Origin: Apostichopus japonicus | Lineage: Eukaryota > Echinodermata > Holothuroidea > Aspidochirotida > Stichopodidae | Assembly: GCF_037975245.1 (NCBI RefSeq) | Contig: NC_092569.1 | Coordinates: 32,316,668-32,380,667, forward strand | Direction: 5' to 3' | Length of the DNA stretch: 64,000 bases | Part shown: one piece after another, positions 45,703 through 57,575 of the stretch | How the letters are laid out: each line of letters starts with the position of its first letter | How positions within the stretch are numbered: the first letter of the stretch is position 1 | Position numbers and translations under genes: made by a program | The notes under the pieces: model-generated | The model's input: the letters and a program-made list of their open reading frames with translations, nothing else | What the model was told of the DNA's origin: nothing | Databases searched by the model: none

Positions 45703-48700
45703 TTTTTTTGGGTGGGGGGGGGGTGGTTTATGATATTTCAACTGAAGTAATAGCACCCTGTCAGAGGGGTTATGACATTTTGCTATCAAATTTTGTCAGC
45801 TTAAAATTAAAGTGGATATTACTTGAAAAGTGCAGCTGCTATTTTGACTTTTCAGAGACCATCTTACTCAGAATTACATATACTTCTATATGAATGGGAA
45901 CTTTGACCTGTCTGTTTACCTTTAAATTCCAACTTTGGTTATTCTTTATTAACAAGTCTGATAGTTTTAAGAAGCATATGAAGGTGTGTTTTATTCATTA
46001 CGTACTGCTATGTTAGTAATTAAAAAGTTTAATTTAACCTTTAATGAATGATGCATTCTTTGTAAAGGAATTATTCAATAGCATATTATGAACTCAAAAT
46101 TTAGACTACTTGACTAACTTTCTATTTTGGTATATTTTTCATTCATCTTTATTACTTTACATGGTACCAATTAGAGCGGGAGCCCAGAGGGTTTGGTTAG
46201 CTGGGAAGGTAACCAATTGCCTTATACGTCACAATGTTCACAGTGCATTCCTGTATATGAAACCAGACGACTGGCAAACCGGCTGTGGTGGGTGTGGCTG
46301 GGAGAGCAATGTTAAAGTCACCTAATAGCTAACCTAGATCAGCTTTCATGGTAACCACATCAAAGTAAGTACAATGTGTCAGGTACAGTATGGCCCCAAG
46401 AGCAACAAATGGCCATCGCCAGTAATTATTGGTGGTGGGGTACCCCTGCCAGTCATCAATAATTGACCCCTCACGGCTGACCTAGGTCAGCTCACGAGGT
46501 AACCAATTGAAACCTACTGGAAAATGATGGTTAGGACTTCAGATACAAGGGATGGGCATTGTCAGTGATTTTTATTGGTGGGGTACCCCTGCCAGTACAC
46601 CCCCAAAATGCCCCTCCTCTCATTGACCTAGGTCAGCTCATGAAGTAACCAGTTGAAAACTACTGGAAAATGATTGGCAGGACTCTATGTGTAAGGAATG
46701 GGCATTTCCAGTAATTTATATTGGTGGGGTACCCCTGCCAGTAGACCCCCAAAATGCCCATCCCCTCATTGACCTAGGTCAGCTCATGAGCTAACCAGTT
46801 AAAAACTACTGGAAAATGATTGGCAGGACTATATATGTAAGGGATGGGCATTTCCAGTAATTTATATTAGTGGGGTACCCCTGCCAGTAGACCCCCAAAA
46901 TGCCCATCCCCCTCATTGACCTAGGTGAGCTCATGATGTAACCAGTTGAAACCTACTGGAAAATGATAGGTATCACTTCATATGTAAGGGATGGCCATTT
47001 CCAGTAATTTATATTAGTTGGGTAACCCTGCCAGTAGACCCCCAAAATGCCCCTCCTGTCATTGACCTAGGTGAGCTCATGAGCTAACCAGTTAAAAACT
47101 ACTGGAAAATGATTGGCAGGACTATATATGTAAGGGATGGGCATTTCCAGTAATTTATATTAGTGGGGTACCCCTGCCAGTAGACCCCCAAAATGCCCAT
47201 CCCCCTCATTGACCTAGGTGAGCTCATGATGTAACCAGTTGAAACCTACTGGAAAATGATAGGTATCACTTCATATGTAAGGGATGGGCATTTCCAGTAA
47301 TTTATATTAGTTGGGTAACCCTGCCAGTAGACCCCCAAAATGCCTATCCCCCTCATTGACCTAGGTGAGCTCATGATGTAACCAGTTGAAACCTACTGGA
47401 AAATGATAGGTAGGACTCCAGATTTAAGGAGAGTCATTTCCAGTAATTTCCACTGGTGGGGTACCCCTGTCCATTGTCCCAATTGTCAATTGTACTAAAA
47501 ACAGTGAAAAAATTAAAGTTTACCTCTAATAATAGGTCTTCATATAAAGTTAGTACACATACTGACATAGGGGAGGGTTATAAAAAGTCATAACTTCTTT
47601 CTTTCATTGCATGGAATTTGTTTATTCACAGTGGTTATCGAGAGGTCAAAGTCAATGATCAGAGTTTATATATAGTCCTCTCAAAGAAACCAAGTTTCAG
47701 GTCATAGGTCGTAGATTATTGTTTTATGGTTTTTCACAAAAAATTTCCCCATGCTAAAAGAAATTGGAATGGCAACAAAAATCACAAACAGTGAATCATT
47801 CACCAGATTAATATATTTTTCCTTGACCCCTGGAAACAGGCTGGTGACACTGGCATGGACCACGTGTTTCAATCAGACAATCACCTTGGCATTAGTAAAG
47901 CTACGGTAACTTGAACGGACCACTTCAGAACAGCTGAATGAAATGAACGTAGACTGTCAAGAACATACTTCCTGAATAACCACACAGGTTGTATTCAGTC
48001 ATTTGAGGCCACCTATGAGTGGTTACACTGTATCTGGGGTGTTTCGGGGAGTTTGGGGTGTGAGCTATAATATAATGTGAGACAGTGGTTGGAGATGTTG
48101 GGACAATGGACAGGGGTACCCCACCAGTGGAAATTACTGGAAATGACTCTCCTAAAATCTGGAGTACTACCTATCATTTTCCAGTAGTTTTCAATTGGTT
48201 ACACCATAAGCTCACCTAGGTTAATAGGGGGGGGGGGGGGGGCGGACTCTGGCAGTGGTGGCCCACCAATATAAATTACTTGAAATGCCCATCCCTTACA
48301 TATAGAATCCTGCCAATCATTTTCCAGTAGTTTTTAACTGGTTACTTCATGAGCTGACCTAGGTCAATGACAGGAGGGGCATTTTGGGGGTCTACTGGCA
48401 GGGGTACCCCACTAATATAAATTACTGGAAATGCCCATCCCTTACATATAGAGTCCTGCCAATCATTTTCCAGTAGGTTTCAACTGGTTACTTCATGAGC
48501 TCACCTAGGTCAATGAGGGGATGGGCATTTCTGGGGTCTACTGGCAGGGGTACCCCACCAATATAAATCACTGGAAATGCCCATCCCTTACCTATAGAGT
48601 CCTGCCAATCATTTTCCAGTAGATATTAACTGGTTACTTCATGAGCTGACCTAGGTCAATGACAGGAGGGGCATTTTGGGGGTCTACTGGCAGGGGTACC

Positions 48701-51700
48701 CCACTAATATAAATTACTGGAAATGCCCATCCCTTACATATAGAGTCCTGCCAATCATTTTCCAGTAGGTTTCAACTGGTCACTTCATGAGCTGACCTAG
48801 GTCAATGAAGGGATGGGCATTTTGGGGGTCTACTGGCAGGGGTACCCCACCAATATAAATTACTGGAAATACCCATCCCTTACCTATAGAGTCCTGCCAA
48901 TCATTTTACAGTAGTTTTTAACTGGTTACTTCATGAGCTGACCTAGGTCAATGAGGGGGAGGGGCATTTTGGGGGTCTACTGGCAGGGGTACCCTACCAA
49001 TATAAATTACTGGAAATGCCCATTCCTTACACATAGAGTCCTGCCAATCATTTTCCAGTAGTTTTCAACTGGTTACTTCATTAGCTGACCTAGGTCAATG
49101 AGGGGAGGGGCATTTTGGGGGTCTACTGGCAGGGGTACCCCACCAATAAAAATCACTGGCAATGCCCATCCCTTGTATCTGAAATCCTAACCATCATTTT
49201 CCAGTAGGTTTCAACTGGTTACCTCATGAGCTGACCTAGGTCAGCCGTGAGGGGTCAATTATTGATGACTGGCAGGGGTACCCCACCACCAATAATTACT
49301 GGCGATGGCCATTTGTTGCTCTTGGGGCCATACCTGACACATTGTACTTACTTTGATGTGGTTACCATGAAAGCTGATCTAGGTTAGCTATTAGGTGACT
49401 TTAAAATTGCTCTCCCAGCCACACCCACCACAGCCGGTTTGCCAGTCGTCTGGTTTCATATACAGGAATGCACTGTGAACATTGTGATGTACAAGGCAAT
49501 TGGTTACCTTCCCAGCTAACCAAACCCTCTGGGCTCCCGGTCTAAATGCATCTGTTTAAAAATTGGACACTCTTAGACTGTTTTCAGACGCCACCACTAT
49601 TTTGAACTTTGAAACTCTGTTATGAGTACCCTATAACATGAAATTCTTTTAGGTGGGTATTGTTTTCAAAAAGCAAATTGAATTGTTGTGATCCAATTCC
49701 CATAGTTAAAATATTTAGATATTTTTTTTTATTTAAATATATTTACTAGTGCCTTAATATGAATTAATAATACGTGGTATGTACTGAGTTAATTTCCTTT
49801 CATATGTTTGCATAAATTACTATTCTAAACCTAAAAGTGTTGCCACCCAGAGGGTTGACGGGTTTAGATGTACATAGGATGGAGCGTTTAATTACTATCT
49901 GTCAGGAATTAACCATTTTGCTGTAAAATATCGGTTCACCAGTCATAAACAGTAGTATCCCAGTGTGATTGTTGTTCTTCATACATTTTTCACAGATTTA
50001 TAAAGACACCAAAACGAGTTCGAAAATGATAAATGTTTGCATATTGCAAATTGAAATTGTAAGATTGAGTTATTTGCAAAAACATTTTTGAGGTATTGCC
50101 AGCACACTCTGGTACATGTTTCATAGACGTAACTAGAATTATTTTTTAATTATAAGAAAATCACATTTGTATGAGAGGAACATACAAGTGGGGTGAGTGA
50201 ATCATTCATTGCAAATTTTTGTGCCTTTGTATGTTTGTAATTTTGCTTCATTCTGTGTTTGTATATGAAACTTGGTATCATTTTCACTATTTAATATATA
50301 TTTAGTACCATAAATTGTTGTCTTTGTCCTTTTTTATATTTGTTAACAGTGTCTAAATCTAGTAAATCGTCTTATCATCAGCGTAGTAGCCCATTCCATT
50401 GTCTTGATCTTTGGATGCATCCTTGTTTAGCAATATTTCTGTGAATAGATAGGGCCTTTCCATTGAGTCTCAAACTCATTCTATCAATCCCGTCCCTCAA
50501 AATCAGCTGTAAAATATCATTAACTCTTTAAAGAGTGAAATTCACTCTTTTAAAAGAGTGATTCTCACTCTTTCTAGAGTGAAAAAGCCCACTCTTTCAG
50601 AGTGAAAAGCTCACTCTTTGAAGGAGTGAACATTCTCACTCTTTTGAAAGAGTGAATTTCACTCTTCATGGAGTGATCACTCACTACACTCTCAGAAAGA
50701 GTGAGAATTCACTCCAAACGAGTGAAAATTCACTCTTTTGTTTTTAGAGTGTACCTATTGGGAAAAACAGGTATGATTTCAATGATCAAATATATGACCA
50801 TATATATCCTGCATCCATTGTGTATTTGATAAATCAACAAATTAATAACAGGTTAATATACAACCTCCCACCCCAAATACGAAACAAGAAAAAAACCGTC
50901 TCGAACTCACCGTCCATCCGCCTCCATCTATTGAATTATTACAGTGGACGTTGAAAGGTTCAGGAGCACCGTCTGGCTGAATCATGAAAATACCAGAGTC
51001 AGTTTGATCATCACATTGTTCATAGACTTCCTTGCAATCTCTCGGATACTGAGGCTCTTGGTAGTAGAAGTAAGAGGAACCTGATGAAATAGTCGTCGAG
51101 ATGAAAATACAAAAATGTGTGTTGTAGAAAACTCTCTTAATAACCAGATTAACCAGATATAAGTAATTCAGAGATATGATGCCCTTCTTAAATAGAGATA
51201 TTTACCTTTTTGTTTCCCTTCACATTGATACATTATAATACAATCTAAAATGTATATTTATAAAGTTTCTATCGTTTTTTCTCACAAAAGGCGATGACAT
51301 CTCGTAAAAGTATGTTAAAAAATTAATTTTTGTAATAGCTAACATTTCGTAATAGTTAATATTCGTAATAGCTAATATTCAAATAACTCCATTGCTCAAA
51401 ACAATTTTTTAAACTATAAGGCTAGGTAGCAAAAGCTAAACTTTAACACGGGTTTGATGTTTAATACTAAAACTTAGAAATAAATCTTAAGAATTAACAC
51501 TGTCACCCAATTCAAACACACAAAGAACTTAATAGTTAACTTTTGAAAACAATTACTTACTTTCAGTCTCTCTTCTTTGTCTGTTTCTGCTGATCTTTTC
51601 AGAAGGTCCCATATCATTCTGTAAACAAAATAAATTATGACAATCGAAGATTTATTTTTTTAGGGAGAAAGCTGTTAAAAATATTTAGGGAAAAGTATAC

Positions 51701-53634
51701 ACCGTAAAACACAGCCAAAAGACACAACCAATTTTAGCTGCAGGTTTATGATAAACATATAAATGTTATCAGCGTATTTGTTCTCCCTGGGATAGTTCTC
51801 AACATATTTTTTCAATGATTATCCAGTTACTATAGTCCATAACATAACGATAGTATTCTCAACAAAAAAAATTGCTAGATGACCTTATAAATCACGGAAA
51901 GTGAAATTTCCCCATTCTTTATAATATTTAAAGCAAAAATCGTATTTATAACATTATCCAGAAGGTTAAGTTCTTTTATTAATTTTAGTATCATTTAGGA
52001 ATCTTTATAGACGAGGAATCATACCAATTTCTTTAAGAATCAATCTCAAATAAATGACATACGTCATTAACACGTAAAGATAGCAGAGAGATTAAACTTA
52101 GAATGTTGTATATCAATTAACAAAAAGTAATAGAATATAATACCATCAGTATGACCTGATAACGCTAGGAACAAGAACAGAACATCTACAACAACAAAAA
52201 TACTGCCACAAGGTAAATTGCTTGGATGAAGAGTAAAGTTTGCCCATTCTGCGATATTTACAGAAAGAAAAATTGTATAACTTTAAATTATTCAGAATAC
52301 ATGTTTATTTATTTTAACAATTAACAAAACGATTATAAAATATATTAAATTAAAGATATAGTGATAAAGAAAGTTGCACTATGTAATTTTATCGAGTTTG
52401 ATTTCGATAGCATTTTTATTTCAAACTTTCAAACTTAATTGAGATCTTAAAAAAAACATACATTCAACGGTTAAATTGCCAATTTGAAACGCACTGCTAT
52501 TTCTTTTTTAATGTCGATGGAATATTCAAAATAACAAATTTAAACTAAAACTAAAAATTCCAATTTCAATTTCAATTTAAAAAGTTAATATTTTAAGCAG
52601 CGCGTATTTGACCAATTTATGAGTAAACCAAAGTTTAAGGATCGCAAGAATGAATACTCATATTAGTATAGATTGAGTATACAAATGAACAAGTAAGGGT
52701 GTACACGAGAGTTTAGATATTATTATAAATATTTAATTCACATGAAAAACTCACTTAATCACAGACTACATGACTGTCTTCAAACAAGCTAGTTAGAACA
52801 AATTTGATTAAGTACATTCTCAACTAGATTTCAATCTACAGTTCTGAGAATTTGTTGAAACGAGACCCATTTTATTAAGAGAGTTTGCTTCAAAAATTAT
52901 CTTAAATTGAGTCGTCGAAAGATCAAATACTACTATATATGTTCGAGTTGGGAATAAATTTGTTGTATTTAATTTAAATTTAAAATTTAAAACAAAGTGA
53001 TACAAGTGTTTAGAGTGTGTTTTTGTAAGTAATACAAATTGTTGTAGGTGATAAATATCTAATGAATCGTTCAAATTTATTTCAGAAACAAGATAGTATC
53101 ATTTTTTCTTCTTTTTTTATGTCTGTAAATTACAAATTTAACACTAACGGGAACAATTAAGAACTAACTTCGATCCTTGCGGACTAAATGTTAGTATATT
53201 ATGTTACAGATCTGACTAATTTATAAATAAAATCGCTCTCGTTCGGAAGAATTGAGTCTTATTAACAAAAAACTCATATAAATAACTGGGATTATAGTTA
53301 AGAGTTGAAATGATACCTAGATTATTAGAATACAGAGTTGCTTCATATATCTGTTTTGGTCTTGCTTTAGTATAAGTCGTTTTTTTTTTAAGTACTTTGA
53401 AAAAATTGCTTTTGCAAATTTAAATTTTGCTGCAGCTTAGCAAAAATACGCTTCGAAAAGAAGTTAAAGAACAGAAAGCAGAGAGATTATACGTTAACAT
53501 TAAGCCATTGTCTATTACCAAACGTTAAAACGTGAAAATATTTGAAGACTTACCACCTGTCCCGATGATTCGGTGAAATCCAACCGTTGCAGGCAAACAC
53601 CAAAGACGCACAAACACAGCAACGTCAACTTCAT
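41407..53634 (-). CDS. FReD gene 3 (subtype A): fibrinogen-related protein, 282 aa, exon 4 acceptor rebuilt by a transposon
   Basis: Exons: 53634-53554, 51618-51561, 51080-50911, 43315-43039, 41669-41407 (849 nt including stop). Signal peptide MKLTLLCLCVFGVCL, linker RNRQRR, and a FReD with RDRDND calcium site, NCASKYHGGWWFNNC and the longer pocket loop CYYYCHMNG, which contains an additional cysteine. The third intron is 7.6 kb because a DNA transposon (43312-50751) is inserted in the first codon of exon 4. The original acceptor CAATAG lies stranded at the far side of it. The element end provides TTTTGTTTTTAG|AGTGTATTTCAA, giving S-V-F-Q-R-R in frame in place of V-F-Q-R-R. If this acceptor is used the gene stays functional; if not, it is dead. 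Every other exon is intact. Confidence 0.82.
43039..43315 (-). CDS. Gene 3 exon 4 (FReD middle) with transposon-derived start
   Basis: The first four nt (AGTG, 43315-43312) belong to the transposon terminus and the next two (TA) to its target duplication. Then TTTCAACG continues the normal exon. 277 nt keeps phase 0 in and phase 1 out, like the 271- and 274-nt versions. Donor TCAA|GTTAGT. Confidence 0.75.
43312..43520. repeat. Left subterminal motif cluster of the 7.44-kb transposon
   Basis: Repeated ACTCTTT, GGAGTGAA and TTCACTCC motifs in both orientations, likely transposase-binding sites by analogy with CACTA-type elements. Confidence 0.7.
43626..43689 (+). CDS. Short SAM-like exon inside the transposon
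   Basis: ATG at 43626 opens MSVSQWLEESGFGRDGIQLF followed by G and a strong donor GAG|GTAAGG. V-x-x-W-L-x-x-x-G-F-x-x-x-x-x-x-F is the beginning of a sterile alpha motif (SAM) domain, which usually mediates protein-protein contacts. Phase 1 out. The continuing exon was not found with confidence. It is transcribed on the strand opposite to host gene 3, so it would belong to the transposon. Confidence 0.45.
45209..45397 (+). pseudogene. Second transposon exon remnant (PF..GPD..P.QFF pattern)
   Basis: Follows TTTGTCGTTTCAGGTAG; the frame requires the second AG (45207-45208). Encodes AVCTNVGQFVKEKPLK, CTQPFLLGQGPDRRPTQFFF and VAIGRIFKFHLF before TAA. The motif matches the minus-strand remnant at 17946-18089. 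Together with the SAM-like exon it suggests a SAM-containing, transposon-linked gene whose middle exons have been lost or are not visible. Confidence 0.45.
45562..45764. mobile_element. Nested small inverted-repeat element with (TA)n core
   Basis: Left arm GCTATTACTTCAGTTGAAAT plus ATCATAACCCCCCC and right arm GGTTTATGATATTTCAACTG plus AAGTAATAGC are inverted copies with about 80 bp of TA repeat between them. Extends to GACAGG/CCTGTC. No coding capacity. Confidence 0.8.
46172..47480. repeat. Left arm of a 3.4-kb palindrome, tandem units of about 147 bp
   Basis: Begins TAGAGCGGGAGCCCAGAGGG and ends GTCCATTGTCCC. The outer about 260 bp are unique within the arm; the rest is about eight tandem units, each with GGGGTACCCCTGCCAGTAGA, CATTGACCTAGGTCAGCTCA, ACCAGTTGAAACCTACTGGA and GATGGGCATTTCCAGTAATT. 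Spacing between GGGGTACCCC landmarks is close to 147 bp. Confidence 0.93.
47481..48099. other. Spacer of the palindrome
   Basis: About 620 bp of single-copy DNA without a recognisable gene. Confidence 0.8.
48100..49544. repeat. Right arm of the 3.4-kb palindrome
   Basis: Reverse complement of the left arm with about nine units, ending CCCTCTGGGCTCCCGGTCTA. A poly-G tract (48228-48242) interrupts one unit. Adjacent units within and between arms share specific variants (TCATGAGCTGACCTAGGTCA against TGAGCTCACCTAGGTCAATG), which suggests continuing exchange among units. Confidence 0.93.
49545..50518. other. Transposon interior right of the palindrome, no gene seen
   Basis: AT-rich, no recognisable reading frame. 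Confidence 0.5.
50519..50751. repeat. Right subterminal motif cluster of the 7.44-kb transposon
   Basis: More than ten ACTCTTT/AAAGAGTGAA motifs in alternating orientation, ending with the terminal inverted repeat. Denser than the left cluster. Confidence 0.8.
50911..51080 (-). CDS. Gene 3 exon 3 (FReD start)
   Basis: 170 nt, same structure as the other copies. Acceptor TCATCAG|GTTCC, donor GGACG|GTGAGT. It is separated from exon 4 by the transposon. Confidence 0.88.
51561..51618 (-). CDS. Gene 3 exon 2 (basic linker)
   Basis: 58 nt, NDMGPSEKISRNRQRRETE. Acceptor TTTACAG|AATGATA, donor CTGAAA|GTAAGT. Confidence 0.85.
51660..53550. other. Gene 3 intron 1, contains the empty site of the gene 1 PLE
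   Basis: Collinear with 9336-10740 of gene 1 and 31000-33850 of gene 2 in part. The sequence around 51677 preserves the pre-insertion state of the Penelope element. No gene inside. Confidence 0.7.
53554..53634 (-). CDS. Gene 3 exon 1 (signal peptide)
   Basis: 27 codons, donor GTG|GTAAGT, preceded by the conserved upstream cassette. Confidence 0.87.
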
Positions 53635-54489
53635 TTTTTATGGTGGAAGCGATGAACTTTACAGAATGAAGTGATCTGATGAGAGTCTATCAGCAGAATG
53701 AAGAAATCTCAACTAAACACGATACATCTTATGAATCAAGGAAACAGTTGACAAGACTAAGGAGACCTTGAATTATCTCATAGCATTATATGAATATTCA
53801 TAAACTTCAATTGTTATGAAGATAAACATATGGATAAGAAGAAAAAACTTGGTACAAAATGATGAACTTGATGTGGTGGTTGGTGTGAGAACCGTAGATA
53901 GGATGTTGGAAGACTTTACGTATACTCATGAATTATGTATGAGATCGTCATCAAGCAGGTTTGGGACAAGTTAAAGTTGTACGCATACACGGAAGAGAAG
54001 ATTGATCTCTATTTGTTATGAGTAGTGAAAAGAAACCTTAGCAATCAGGCAGCATTAAAATAGTGCGCCATGAGATCGTTATGATAAAATCAATATAAAT
54101 ACTAGGGAAAACATTTAGTTATCATTTTCTTAGAAATAATGCTGTATACTGACCGGATGCTATCTTTGAATGGCAAAATTTGTTAATTATATTCATTACA
54201 GGTAATCATTGTAGACGTTTGTTTGTAATGACTAACTATACAGTGTTTGGGTAACATACTGCAGTATTTGATGTGAGTGAAACAATAATCAGGTTAAATT
54301 TCTACATACAAATACAGACTATGTCTGCCATCATCGCTGTCGTCATTTTTTTTATTCTCTCATCTTGTTTTCTGATCTCTTGAAAATGAGGACTTCTTTT
54401 CTGACATAACATGTTATAGCGACATACATTTAACACATTAAAAGTTTTGATGAATTTTTTTTTATTGCTGCAAATATTGGACTAATACG

Positions 54490-54665
54490 AGTCACCATGC
54501 AATATGAATCCTAACGTGATAATATGAGTCCTCATGTTATCCGGTATGAATCCTAACGTGATGATATGAGTCCTCATGTTATCCGGTATAAATCCTAGCA
54601 TGAAGATATGAGTCTTCATGGTATCTGGTAAGAATCCTATCGTGATATCACTCCTCGGGCTCTAT
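54490..54665. repeat. Short tandem repeat, 41-43-bp unit, gene 3 copy
   Basis: About four units on TGATATGAGTCCTCATGTTA; one more than in the other two cassettes. Confidence 0.75.
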
Positions 54666-55729
54666 AACTTCTGCATGTTTTCAGCTAGGGTAGCTTCGAT
54701 TTATAATAACAAAAGATCTCGGTTTTAAATATTACCGGTACTTAAATGTCGAATTGTGAAATTTGGTAAGGAAGCATGCCAAATTAATTGCGCCATCATA
54801 TCAATTATAAAGGCCCATGCTAGAGTACAACTACACTACACAAACTGCAATCACTCTCGGCTACTATGTTTCAAATTAAAACAACGTAATTTAGCTTATG
54901 TTCTTCTTAAGAAATATTGCAATAACATGAATGTTTTTTTGAATTTGTTAACAACTATTAATGATTGCTTGGAGAATTATTAATGGATAATGTACTATAA
55001 ACTAATGAACATGATTGTATATGTTTATAATTCGTATTCCGGCAGAAAGAGTTTCCAAGGGTGTTAACGCATAAAAGAAAATATGGACTAGCTTTCGTAT
55101 GGTATTTTGAATGATCATATTTCTATATTCTACAAATAATATGGACAATGAAGCTGAATGGTGCAAATAAGTAAATAACGAAGGGTACAGTTAACTTAAG
55201 GCGCCAGATAGAAAGAATTAACTAAACTATTAAGACTGTGTCTGAAATCGATGAACTCGATGGTGCAGTAGAGTTGGGCCTTTGCGTTGCTCCGCAATAT
55301 AGAGTGCTTCATCGAAAGGCACGACGGGGAATTAATAAATAATTAAAAGTCCATCCAAGGACATTTCTAGTTGTTATATTGGGGTCCACTTCAATTCATT
55401 GGTTGGATGTCAGATATGGTATGGAAAAAGGAAAGTCCATTCCGGAGTAGAAATGATGAGATAATTAGATGAAAAGAAAGTCACTAAAGACTTGAAGATC
55501 CTTCAGTCGAAACTGAACGGATTCACAGAACGTAGTGACGATAGGAATATAACGGGTAACGCATTATATCTATAATTATAGTACTGTAATTTAAAAGTGT
55601 AGGCTATAAATTATATAGGCTAACCTAGTATGGTGGTAACATCATTTGCGCACTTAATGTTCTATATTTATGTATTTCTCCCGTTTTGAAAGTTTAAAAG
55701 AAAGTAGGCATTGCGTACAGCTCCCTACT

Positions 55730-56080
55730 CTAGGCTAGGCCTGTATCGAAAAACTGCACATTCTAACCTTGAAACTTGGAATGCATTCATGCCTAGGCTA
55801 TATCGAAAACCTGCAAATACTAACCTTGAAAAGTAGATTCATAATGGGAAACAAGTCAGAGCTTTCACCCAAGTAGCCAATATAAAAACTTGCTAGTCCA
55901 AAGTCGAATTGATTCAGGCCTAGCATAGGCTCGCCAATACCGAAAACCTGCAAATAGGCATATTACTACCTTGAAAGAATGGATTCATAACTGCCAATTC
56001 TAACCTTGATTAGTTGAAATTGAATGGGTTCAGGCCTAGGCAATATCGAAAATTGCAAATACTAGCCTTGAAAGTTGAAT
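55730..56080. repeat. Imperfect tandem repeat, counterpart of 21840-22170
   Basis: Same CTGCAAATACTAACCTTGAA type units in the same order. Confidence 0.75.
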
Positions 56081-56355
56081 GGAATTCATAATGATGGCAA
56101 AGAAGTTGGAGCTGTCACCCAGTATATATTAGTTCAAAATTGGTCAAGCACGTGTGATGCTACGGTGAATAGGAATTATTTCATTTAAGTTTAAACGGTG
56201 ACGCACTAACGACAGTGTCGTAAGGGCGGGTTAGCCCATGGATGTGTATACGACTATACGCTACGTTTCACAAACCTACACACTAGCAGCTAGAGTCCAT
56301 GGTGGGTGTGCAATAAAATCATGCACGATTAGGATACGCCTAAGCTGTATCTGTG

Positions 56356-56617
56356 ATAAGCGAGTTCACCATTTAGAGCATAACGGTGCAATGTGGCAAA
56401 GGTCAAAGGGCCAGCTATACCAAACAACGCTCCGCGTTTATTTTTGATTGTTTCGTAACAAACACGATATATGCGTACACTGTGACGTAGTTTTAGAAAT
56501 CGATTTTGAAGTTGTTTATTGTAACAAAATATTACTATGTGCGCTCACTGTATGTTACAGCTGACCTTTGACATTTTCCCACAATGCATCAATGTCTCTA
56601 ACGGTGAACTTCCTTAT
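56356..56617. mobile_element. Small inverted-repeat element, unit 2 copy
   Basis: Counterpart of 22461-22721. Its right terminus carries a change (GAACTTCCTTAT instead of GAACTCGCTTAT), so this copy has decayed at one end. Confidence 0.72.
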
Positions 56618-56879
56618 TACGTCACACTGGCGACCAGTTGTAATTCGAGTTAGCGGGCTCCATTGACAAGTTTAATCAAAATTTGTCTTTCCTCGCCGAG
56701 TTTATTTCTAAAAAATGATCATAAATATTGTCCATGCTGAAGGATGTGCTACGCACAGTGTTGTAAGAAAAAGTTATTTATAAAGGTGGATAAGAATCGT
56801 ACAACAACAGGCCACTATGTGGCGTGTAAAGAATTTTAGTATGTGTTCACAGAACAGTGACTCTTTGTGGAGGAAGCTG

Positions 56880-57330
56880 GTCATTTGGACGTTTCGCCCA
56901 ACATTCCTGGATGTTTCGCCCAAATTGGCAGTTCTTAGGTGGATGGGATAGCTCAATGACAATATAATAATTAATATACATTACATATTAAATTTCCAAC
57001 CCCAGGAATTATTATTAGTATTTATGTAACACGGCCAACCTTTAATTATTTTATTAATCAAACCACCCAAAATATATTTATAAGCACTTAAATTAATAAA
57101 GGATCCAGCCTTCCTGCCTTTAATTATTGATGAAGCCCCAAATTGAATTTCCAAAACTCACCAAAAGAATTTTGGTGGTAAAACTAATTTGATACTAGTG
57201 CTAGGCCTAAGATTAAGAAACATTTCTGGTCGGAAGAAACGTCCAGGCGTGTTGGGCAAAACGTCCAAGTGGGTTTGGCGAAACATCCAGACAGGTTGGG
57301 CGATGTGTTACAAGTTGGGTGAGATAACAG
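56880..57330. repeat. Fold-back pair of TTCGCCCAA arrays, unit 2 copy
   Basis: Counterpart of 22980-23530. About 90 bp of the left arm are missing, with the break between GGTCATTT and GGACGTTTCG. Confidence 0.6.
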
Positions 57331-57575
57331 TTGGGTAAAACATCTCGAAAGCGTTGTGGAGGTTTCAAAACCGTAACAGACAGTCATGGCATACCATGAC
57401 TATACCAATAACGCAGTATCATTATCACCCCCAGACGTATTTAGTCCTGAGATATAGCGTAAAATTACATCTTTGCCGATGAAGCGGAATATTTTTACTT
57501 AAATTTCTGGCCTGTGCGTGCTCCACGACCTCGAAATAAAGCTAAATTGAGACAGCATAGGATATCACCAGGGAC

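Larger units (their letters stand above)
43312..50751. mobile_element. 7.44-kb DNA transposon with CACTCT termini, TA target duplication
   Basis: Ends are CACTCTAAAAACAAAAGAG (left) and its exact complement at the right, with the inverted match continuing as TGAA. TA flanks both ends (43310-43311 and 50752-50753), and genes 1, 2 and 4 preserve the empty site (TTGAAATACC or TTGAAACACC). Both ends are followed inward by about 200 bp packed with ACTCTTT/GAGTGAA motifs. Inside are a short SAM-like exon, a second exon remnant, a nested (TA)n inverted-repeat element and a 3.4-kb palindrome. CAC termini with subterminal motif clusters recall the CACTA/Mirage/Chapaev group, but no transposase is recognised, so the superfamily is open. 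Confidence 0.88.
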
